Part shown: positions 1-5,475 of the stretch, in pieces | How positions within the stretch are numbered: position 1 is the first letter of the stretch | How the letters are laid out: each line of letters begins with the position of its first letter | Assembly: GCA_002491605.1 (NCBI GenBank) | Contig: DKWG01000005.1 | Location: 445 to 35,911, forward strand | Source: Ruminococcus sp. UBA7158 | GTDB lineage: Bacteria > Bacillota > Clostridia > Oscillospirales > Ruminococcaceae | Reading direction: 5' to 3' | Length of the DNA stretch: 35,467 nt | Made by a program: the position numbers and the translations under genes | The notes under the pieces: model-generated | Told to the model about the DNA's origin: nothing | The model's database searches: none | Seen by the model: only the letters and a program-made list of their open reading frames with translations

Positions 1-42
1 ATAACCCGGAGGTCGTTGGTTCAAGTCCTTCCCCCGCAACCA
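1..42 (+). tRNA. initiator tRNA-Met (fMet), 3' half only
   Basis: The window opens inside the anticodon loop; the first bases ATAACCCGG fit the end of a CAU anticodon loop and 3' anticodon stem. A variable loop AGGTC, a T loop TTCAAGT and an encoded CCA (40-42) follow. The acceptor 3' strand CCCCGCA puts an A at position 72, which is the initiator hallmark (unpaired with C1); the 5' half lies outside the window, so this pairing cannot be checked. The T stem reads GTTGG/CCTTC, with two T-T oppositions, which is unusual and could mean a degenerate copy. Confidence 0.8.
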
Positions 43-79
43 AAAGAAAAAAGCCGCATTAGCGGCTTTTTTCTTTTGG
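40..79 (+). terminator. Terminator of tRNA-fMet, sharing the CCA end
   Basis: A perfect 18-bp stem (40-57 with 62-79) closes a 4-nt loop ATTA. Its core is AAGCCGC/GCGGCTT, followed by a T-rich descending arm. The first two bases of the ascending arm are the last C of CCA and its neighbour, so the hairpin starts within the tRNA end. It is symmetric and could act in both directions. Confidence 0.85.
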
Positions 80-118
80 TACTCTTAACTCTTAACTATT
101 ATCTCTTCTATTTTCTCT
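78..118 (-). repeat. Copy of the tRNA-terminator-associated purine-rich repeat
   Basis: Read on the minus strand, this segment contains GAAGAGATAA and AAGAGTTAAGAGTAC, closely matching segments beside the two tRNA-Ser terminators at 18422-18460 and 34040-34078. In all three places the repeat starts directly outside the tRNA terminator and has the same orientation relative to the tRNA. This copy is more divergent and slightly shorter than the other two. Function is unknown. Confidence 0.6.
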
Positions 119-270
119 GATAAATACAAAAACTAAAATAATTAAATCGAATTTATAATCGATAATCTTAAATTTACTTTTTATCTTCACTCTCAACCAA
201 AGTCAACATAGGCATACTCACAGCTTAAAGCCGTCTACGCCTATCAATATAAAAATAAGAGGTGTTCAAC

Positions 271-2163
271 ATGGTAAAAAAACAATTTAAAACAGAATCA
301 AAAAAGCTTTTGGATATGATGGTGAACTCCATCTATACCCATAAAGAAATCTTTTTGAGGGAGCTTATTTCAAATGCCAGCGACGCTATTGATAAGCTTT
401 ATTTTCGTTCGCTGACGGACGACAGTGTCAAGCTGGTACACAGCGATTATGAAATCCGAATTGCCGCCGACAAGGATGCTCGCACTCTGACTGTTTCGGA
501 TAACGGCTGCGGTATGAGCTGTGATGAGCTTGAAAACAACCTCGGCACAATTGCAAAGAGCGGTTCGTTTGATTTTAAGAACGACCCTGAGAACAAGAAC
601 GGAGAGCAGATTGATATTATCGGTCAGTTCGGCGTCGGCTTCTATTCTGCTTTTATGGTTGCGGACAGTATTGCGGTTGAAAGCCGTGTTTACGGCTCTG
701 ACGAAGCGTTTCGCTGGGAATCCGAGGGTGCTGACGGCTATACTGTTTCTCCGTGTGAAAAGGAAACCGCAGGAACGACTATAACCCTTCATATCAAGCC
801 CGACACCGATGACGAGAGCTACAGCGAGTATATGGATGAGTACAGAATCCGCAGTCTTGTCAAAAAATACAGCGATTATATCCGCTATCCTATTCGTATG
901 CTTGTCTCACACAGCAAGCTCAAGGAGGGAAGCGAAAGTGAATATGAGACTGTCACCGAGGACGAGACTCTTAACAGCATGGTTCCGATCTGGAAGAAGA
1001 CAGCTTCCGAGGTAACTGACGAGGAGTATTCGCAGTTCTATCAGGATAAGTTCTATGATTATGAAGCACCGCTCAAGGTGATACGTCAAAAGACGGAGGG
1101 TGCGTCTAATTTTGAAGCTTTGCTGTTCATACCGTCGCACGCTCCGTTTGACTATTACAGCAAGGATTTTGAAAAGGGCTTGCAGCTTTATTCAAGCAGT
1201 GTACTCATTATGGAAAAGTGCAAGGAGCTTCTGCCCGACCACTTCAGCTTTGTCAGAGGCTTAGTCGACAGCTCCGATCTTTCGCTCAACATCTCCCGTG
1301 AAATGCTCCAGCACGATCGTCAGCTAAAGCTTATAGCAAAGGCGCTTGAAAAGAAGATTGCAGGCGAGCTTGCAAAGATGAGAAACAGCGACCGTGACAA
1401 ATACGAGAAGTTCTTTGCTGCTTTCGGCAATCAGCTCAAGTGGGGTATATACTCAAGCTACGGCGGCAATAAGGACACTTTGCAGGATCTTTTACTGTTT
1501 AAGTCCTCATTTGAAGGCAAGTATGTAACGCTTTCGGAGTATGTATCAAGAATGAAAGAAGGACAGGCTAAGATTTACTACGCATACGGCGACAGCGTTG
1601 AAAAGATTGCCCTTCTTCCCCAGGTTGAAGCTGTTATAGGTCACGGCTATGAAGTGCTTTACCTGACTGAGGACATCGACGAGTTCACATTGCAAATGCT
1701 TCACAGCTATTCCGAAAAAGACTTTTTGAACGTCTGTGAAGAAAATCTGGATCTTTCAAGTGATGAGGAAAAGGAAAAGCTCAAAGCCGAAAATGAGGCG
1801 TCAGAGGATATGTTCAAGTTTATGAAGGAGAGCATTGGTAAAGACGTCGCCAAGGTTCGTTTCTCGGGCACGCTCCAAAAGCATCCCGTCAGCCTTTCAA
1901 GCGAAGGAAACGTTTCTATGGGCATGGAAAAGGTGCTGAGCAAAATGCCGGGCGCTGAGGATCAGCATATCAAGGCGGAAATTGTTTTGGAAGTAAACGT
2001 TGACCATCCGCTCGCCGCAAGACTTAAAGATCTTTTTGCAAGCGACAAGGACAAGCTTGCAGCTTACAGCAGGATTCTTTATGCTCAGGCTCGACTCGTC
2101 AGCGGAATGAGCATTGAAAATCCGTCAGAGGTCAGCGAGCTTGTCTGCGGCTTGATGATTTAG
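271..2163 (+). CDS. htpG: Molecular chaperone HtpG (Hsp90 family)
   Basis: Cytosolic ATP-dependent Hsp90 chaperone of 630 residues, the usual family length. The N-terminal GHKL ATPase domain shows NASDAIDKL (about residues 35-43), DNGCGM (about 77-82), GQFGVGFYSAFMVAD (about 118-132) and GTTITLHIK; the middle domain with SREMLQ and the C-terminal dimerisation domain follow without interruption. The ATG at 271 is chosen because AAGAGGTG ends seven to eight bases upstream; a GTG at 262 would overlap that ribosome binding site. I see no CIRCE element (HrcA operator) in the 190 bp upstream, so heat-shock control through HrcA is not supported here. A TATAAT at 154-159 lacks a matching -35. The gene is monocistronic, ending at the hairpin at 2238. 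Confidence 0.97.
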   Translation: MVKKQFKTESKKLLDMMVNSIYTHKEIFLRELISNASDAIDKLYFRSLTDDSVKLVHSDYEIRIAADKDARTLTVSDNGCGMSCDELENNLGTIAKSGSFDFKNDPENKNGEQIDIIGQFGVGFYSAFMVADSIAVESRVYGSDEAFRWESEGADGYTVSPCEKETAGTTITLHIKPDTDDESYSEYMDEYRIRSLVKKYSDYIRYPIRMLVSHSKLKEGSESEYETVTEDETLNSMVPIWKKTASEVTDEEYSQFYQDKFYDYEAPLKVIRQKTEGASNFEALLFIPSHAPFDYYSKDFEKGLQLYSSSVLIMEKCKELLPDHFSFVRGLVDSSDLSLNISREMLQHDRQLKLIAKALEKKIAGELAKMRNSDRDKYEKFFAAFGNQLKWGIYSSYGGNKDTLQDLLLFKSSFEGKYVTLSEYVSRMKEGQAKIYYAYGDSVEKIALLPQVEAVIGHGYEVLYLTEDIDEFTLQMLHSYSEKDFLNVCEENLDLSSDEEKEKLKAENEASEDMFKFMKESIGKDVAKVRFSGTLQKHPVSLSSEGNVSMGMEKVLSKMPGAEDQHIKAEIVLEVNVDHPLAARLKDLFASDKDKLAAYSRILYAQARLVSGMSIENPSEVSELVCGLMI

Positions 2164-2237
2164 TTATCGGGCGTCGACAGCGATGAGTCAGCTTTGACGA
2201 TGAAGCTTTATCGTTAAACTGAAATACGAACAGTCAA

Positions 2238-2275
2238 AATAACCCTCGGCAAGTGAGAGCCGAGGGTTATTCTAA
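2238..2275 (+). terminator. Terminator after htpG
   Basis: A 13-bp perfect stem (2238-2250 with 2259-2271; core ACCCTCGGC/GCCGAGGGT) closes an 8-nt loop and is followed by TCTAA. The A-rich 5' flank and T-rich 3' side suit a Rho-independent terminator. The 110 bp from here to the antiporter remnant hold nothing I recognise. Confidence 0.8.
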
Positions 2276-2384
2276 TGCGATATAAGTGTGCTGAGCCGCC
2301 TAATAAAATGCCTGAAGCATTAAGCTCGCTTGAATATCACTGCTGTGTGAATCGGAGATGACTCTATGTCCGACTTACAGAGCT

Positions 2385-2758
2385 TTATTTCGATTTTTGT
2401 ATTTCGCCTGCAAGCTCAAATCCCTTTTTGGCTGCAAAGACGGCGATAAATTCGTTAATGATTGCAGCGGCGGCGATTGTGCCCTGTACGATTTGTACAA
2501 GCTCAGGAGCGGAAATCAGTGTCGAGCAGATTATACCTGTAAACACAAGCGATACGCCTGAGTGAGGCAGCAGCGTAAGACCGAGATATTTACATACGGT
2601 ATCGGGCATATGTGTAAGCTTTGCACCGCTTCTTGCGCCGAAATACTTTCCGAAGGCTCTTGCTGCAATATAGACGGCATTTTAATCTTTGTCATCAGTT
2701 CTCCTGCCGCAAAGGCAACGGCGAGAACCGCAAGCCACCTTAAAATATCGATTATCAT
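2385..2758 (-). pseudogene. Cation:proton antiporter remnant (internal deletion plus frameshift)
   Basis: Two pieces of one membrane transporter are joined head to tail. The N-terminal piece (2758 down to about 2666) starts at an ATG with AAGGAG eight to nine bases upstream and encodes about 31 residues containing AVAFAAGELMTKIKMPSIL. The C-terminal piece (about 2665 to 2385) is in another frame and encodes GKYFGARSGAKLTHMPD, then LGLTLLPHSGVSLVFTGI and a final INEFIAVFAAKKGFELAGE. These resemble the start and end of Kef/CPA-type sodium or potassium:proton antiporters of roughly 400 residues, so most of the transmembrane core is gone. The join is near 2665. The start abuts the TetR stop (one base between), so it was once the second gene of that operon. 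Family assignment is from memory of such sequences; the decay is seen directly. Confidence 0.75.
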
Positions 2759-2759
2759 T

Positions 2760-3365
2760 TTAATTATCTCCTTTTGCGATCCCGTGCAGCATAAAATCAA
2801 GCAGCTGAGGGAGAATTTTTTCGTGTAAGACCATTTTTTCTTCAAGAGAGGTATTGCAAAAAGCAGGACTGCTGAAATAGCCGTTGAGCATTGTCTGCAT
2901 CATGTGAAAATATGAAACGGCGTCCTCCCGCTCAACCTTGTTCCGCAGGGTAACGGAATCCAGAGCTTTGTTCACCATATGTGCGTTTAAGTCGTTAAAC
3001 GCTGAAAGAGCCATGTTTATTTTATCCGTTAGATGCGGCGGGGGATTGAGGAATGCTTCGAAGAAGATGTGCGATTCGTCCGGGTACAAAATAAAAGTAT
3101 CCATGCGGGCAGCCAGATAGCGTTCAGGATTTGTTGTCCCGTCCCGTTCACGGATATTTTGCATCAGTTTTTTACAGCTGAGGTTCAGACAGGTCAGATA
3201 AAGCTCGTCTTTGCCGCTGAAATTGTGATAGATAAGCCCCTTGTTAATTCCCGTTTTGCAGATGTTATTTATAGTTCCTGCAGAGTATCCGTTCCTGCCG
3301 AATTCTTTTACGGCAGCTTCGATGATCTTTGAAACGGTGATTTCTGTTTTATCGCTTTTTTTCAT
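2760..3365 (-). CDS. TetR/AcrR-family transcriptional regulator
   Basis: A 201-residue DNA-binding repressor. The N-terminal helix-turn-helix is typical: SKIIEAAVKEFGRNGYSAGT, then NNICKTGINKGLIYHNFSGKDELYL. The rest is the all-helical ligand-binding and dimerisation domain, too divergent to suggest a ligand. The start at 3365 is chosen because AGAGG lies six to seven bases upstream; a longer frame reaching 3401 would run into the operator and promoter. The promoter (TTGACC, 17 nt, TATAAT on the minus strand) is covered by two palindromes at 3381 and 3416, so autorepression is likely. Its partner gene, an antiporter, has decayed, so the regulator may now be an orphan or act elsewhere. Confidence 0.92.
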   Translation of the reverse strand: MKKSDKTEITVSKIIEAAVKEFGRNGYSAGTINNICKTGINKGLIYHNFSGKDELYLTCLNLSCKKLMQNIRERDGTTNPERYLAARMDTFILYPDESHIFFEAFLNPPPHLTDKINMALSAFNDLNAHMVNKALDSVTLRNKVEREDAVSYFHMMQTMLNGYFSSPAFCNTSLEEKMVLHEKILPQLLDFMLHGIAKGDN

Positions 3366-3380
3366 ACTATACCTCTGTAC

Positions 3381-3406
3381 GATTATTAACTGAACGGTCA
3401 ATAATC
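3381..3406. promoter_or_regulatory. Proximal TetR-type operator
   Basis: A 26-bp imperfect palindrome with outer arms GATTATT/AATAATC and inner AC/GT. It lies between the -10 of the tetR promoter and the start codon. It shares the TTGACCG half-site (minus strand) with the palindrome centred 34 bp away, which supports two sites for one regulator. Confidence 0.65.
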
Positions 3407-3435
3407 ATTATAGCAGTTATTAACCGATCGGTCAA
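3407..3435 (-). promoter_or_regulatory. tetR promoter
   Basis: On the minus strand TTGACC (3435-3430) and TATAAT (3412-3407) are separated by 17 nt, a near-consensus sigma-A promoter. The -35 hexamer lies inside the distal palindrome, so a bound repressor would exclude RNA polymerase. Confidence 0.8.
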
Positions 3436-3439
3436 TAAC
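3416..3439. promoter_or_regulatory. Distal TetR-type operator
   Basis: A 24-bp palindrome centred on CGATCG with one mismatched pair: GTTATTAACCGATCGGTCAA followed by TAAC. The core ACCGATCGGT is a common TetR/AcrR operator form. It overlaps the -35 of the tetR promoter. Confidence 0.75.
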
Positions 3440-3614
3440 ATTTTATGCTTTTGTGAAAAGATGAATAATGTCAGAAAATGAAGCTGTGAAATGAACACAG
3501 CTATAGGTATACAAACATTGTGGTTGGAGCGTCCGTAGCTTTCGGCAACGAGTTTATCGTTCGGCAGCTTTTTCACGGCTTATCTGCCTGACACGCTGAT
3601 TTTTTGGTTTTCTA
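3440..3614. other. Intergenic stretch with a small hairpin
   Basis: No gene is supported here. A 7-bp hairpin AGCTGTG/CACAGCT sits at 3482-3502. A short minus-strand frame nearby has no ribosome binding site and no family I recognise; it may be a gene remnant. Confidence 0.4.
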
Positions 3615-3643
3615 TTGCAAATAATTAAATACCGTGCTATACT
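3615..3643 (+). promoter_or_regulatory. Sigma-A promoter of hflX
   Basis: TTGCAA (3615-3620) and TATACT (3638-3643) are separated by 17 nt. Transcription should start near 3650, giving an untranslated leader of about 355 nt before hflX. Confidence 0.75.
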
Positions 3644-3649
3644 TATAAA

Positions 3650-4005
3650 GCTTTTGCGCCGCAGGGCGCAATCATTATGCGAGTACTACGGCTTTTACAC
3701 TGCTGCGCTTGCTTTTAGCATACGCGGCATTGTGACTTAAAATATTCGTTTATCCGATATTCCGCTCAAAGGCGGCAAGCTATGTTCTTACACCGCTGAA
3801 AGCCCTTGAGATTGTTATGAATATTAATATATGCAGCAAGGAGGCATCATTGAAATGCGCATTTTAGGATAAACGCTTTCTTATGATAATCGGTCATAAG
3901 GAGCGTATTCATTCCCGATTGATTGTGCCGTTGAAATTATTTATTTGACGGCTGATAAAAACGGTTTGCCGTTTGAGACGATTACATCGTTTTACAGGAG
4001 GACTT
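3650..4005 (+). promoter_or_regulatory. Long structured hflX leader with upstream ORF
   Basis: The predicted transcript begins with a hairpin TTGCGCC/GGCGCAA (3654-3671). A consensus AAGGAGG (3838-3844) precedes a very short ORF: ATG at 3855 gives MRILG and stops at 3870, or TTG at 3850 gives MKCAF. Immediately after it is a stem of about 12 bp with one bulge (3874-3905), and a smaller AAACGG/CCGTTT hairpin (3959-3974) lies just before the hflX ribosome binding site. This layout resembles translation-dependent attenuation. Related HflX proteins (HflXr in Listeria) are known to be antibiotic-inducible; that this leader senses ribosome stalling is inference. Confidence 0.5.
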
Positions 4006-5241
4006 ATGACTGAGAATACACAAATAAAACCAAAGGTAATACTCGTGTCGGTTGACACGGGGGATTTTGACGCTGAGCGTTCGATGGCGGAGCTGGGAGA
4101 GCTTTGCGACACAGCCGGAGCCGAGGTTGTCGGCGAAGTTATACAAAAACGTCCGTCTATGGACAATGCAACCTGCATAGGCTCGGGGCGTTTGCAGGAG
4201 GTCAGGGAGCTTTGCGAGTCGCTTGAAGCCGACCAAGTAATTTTCGACTGTGAGCTGACTGCTACACAGATAAGAAACATTGAAGAAATCGTCGACACCC
4301 ACACAATTGACCGAACAATGCTTATTCTTGACATTTTTGCACAGCGAGCAGTCACAAAAGAGGGCAAGCTTCAGGTTGAGCTGGCACAGCAAAAATACCG
4401 TCTGCCGAGGCTTGCAGGTATGGGAATTAATCTATCAAGATTAGGCGGCGGAATAGGCACAAGAGGACCCGGTGAGACAAAGCTCGAAACCGATAAACGC
4501 CATATAAGAACAAGGATAGAGTATTTAGAGGATGAATTAAAGGAAATAGCTCAAAGGCGTCAGACTATGCGCAAAAGAAGAAAAAAGGACGGCGTTTTAA
4601 CGGCTGCTATAGTAGGCTATACCAATGTCGGCAAGTCAACGCTTTTAAACGCCTTGACAGACGCAGGAGTTTTGGCTGAGAACAAGCTCTTTGCCACTCT
4701 TGAAACAACCTCACGTTCTATTCTCTTGCCGGATGGCAGAAGTGTAATGCTTATTGACACGGTAGGGCTTATTTCAAGGCTGCCGTACCATTTGGTTGAA
4801 GCCTTTAAATCAACTCTTGAGGAAGCAGCAAACGCCGATGTGATTCTTCACATTACGGACGCTTCGAGCGAGTACTCGGAGGTTGAAAGAAAGGTCACCT
4901 TGGAGCTGCTTAAGGATCTCGGATGCGAGGGAATACCGGTCGTTACGGTATTAAATAAGTGCGATCTTCTTCCCGACGGCTTCAATGTTCCGAGCGGAGC
5001 GGTTGCAATTTCAGCCAAAGAGAAAAGAGGCTTTGATGAGCTGCTTGCGGCAATATCGTCGGCCTTGCCGGAAACGGCAAGAAGGATGAAGCTAATAATT
5101 CCTTTTGAAGAAGCAGGGCTTTTGGCTAAGATTCGTGAGGACGGCAGGATTTATTCCGAGGAGTACATCTGCGAGGGAATAAAGGTCGATGCGTTGGTTG
5201 ATATAAAGCTCTGTCAAAGAGCTGAAAAATATAAGGTATAG
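4006..5241 (+). CDS. hflX: GTPase HflX
   Basis: A 411-residue ribosome-associated GTPase of the Obg-HflX superfamily that splits stalled or hibernating 70S ribosomes. The N-terminal HflX domain carries IGSGRLQEV and the glycine-rich linker GGGIGTRGPGETKLETDKR. The G domain shows G1 GYTNVGKST (about residue 204), the G2 region FATLETT, G3 DTVG and G4 NKCD, and ends in a short C-terminal domain. The start at 4006 has AGGAGG six bases upstream; an upstream in-frame TTG at 3973 has no such site. Its leader (3650-4005) is unusually long. The gene is transcribed alone and ends at the hairpin at 5251. Confidence 0.95.
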   Translation: MTENTQIKPKVILVSVDTGDFDAERSMAELGELCDTAGAEVVGEVIQKRPSMDNATCIGSGRLQEVRELCESLEADQVIFDCELTATQIRNIEEIVDTHTIDRTMLILDIFAQRAVTKEGKLQVELAQQKYRLPRLAGMGINLSRLGGGIGTRGPGETKLETDKRHIRTRIEYLEDELKEIAQRRQTMRKRRKKDGVLTAAIVGYTNVGKSTLLNALTDAGVLAENKLFATLETTSRSILLPDGRSVMLIDTVGLISRLPYHLVEAFKSTLEEAANADVILHITDASSEYSEVERKVTLELLKDLGCEGIPVVTVLNKCDLLPDGFNVPSGAVAISAKEKRGFDELLAAISSALPETARRMKLIIPFEEAGLLAKIREDGRIYSEEYICEGIKVDALVDIKLCQRAEKYKV

Positions 5242-5250
5242 TTTGATTTT

Positions 5251-5285
5251 ATCCGTCGGCTGAATAATCGGTCGGCGGATTTTTG
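5251..5285 (+). terminator. Terminator after hflX
   Basis: A 10-bp stem (ATCCGTCGGC with GTCGGCGGAT, two G-T wobbles) closes a 10-nt loop and is followed directly by TTTT at 5281. Confidence 0.75.
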
Positions 5286-5315
5286 TGTCTGTATCTGACT
5301 GCAAATATGCATATT

Positions 5316-5344
5316 TTGAACCTTTGTGTATATGTTAATACTAT
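5316..5344 (+). promoter_or_regulatory. Promoter of the nucleotidyltransferase gene
   Basis: TTGAAC (5316-5321) and TACTAT (5339-5344) are separated by 17 nt. Predicted transcription start is near 5351, exactly where the structured leader begins. The -10 is only a 4/6 match. Confidence 0.55.
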
Positions 5345-5350
5345 TTAATA

Positions 5351-5463
5351 CAGAAGGCTTTGAGTGAAGAAAAAGTGTAGCTTCTGTGGAGGCTTTTTCG
5401 GGAATCGGCAGGACGAGTTTTTGTGTCCGAGGTCGGCATGACCTTCACTCATAGAAGAAAGGT
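5351..5463 (+). promoter_or_regulatory. Structured 5' leader with alternative pairings
   Basis: TGAGTGAAG (5361-5369) pairs perfectly with CTTCACTCA (5443-5451), just before the ribosome binding site. A competing pairing joins CAGAAG (5351-5356) to CTTCTG (5381-5386); the two can coexist only as a pseudoknot. GGAC/GTCC (5411-5428) forms an inner hairpin. The length, position and mutually exclusive helices resemble a riboswitch or protein-binding leader, but I do not recognise a known class. Confidence 0.45.
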
Positions 5464-5475
5464 ATGGTTAACAGT

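Noticed and set aside
118..270. CIRCE (HrcA operator) upstream of htpG
   Set aside because: I searched for TTAGCACTC-N9-GAGTGCTAA and found nothing similar.
3909..4392. Long minus-strand reading frames opposite hflX (3909-4367 and 3982-4392)
   Set aside because: They lie antisense to the well-supported hflX frame, lack ribosome binding sites and resemble no family.
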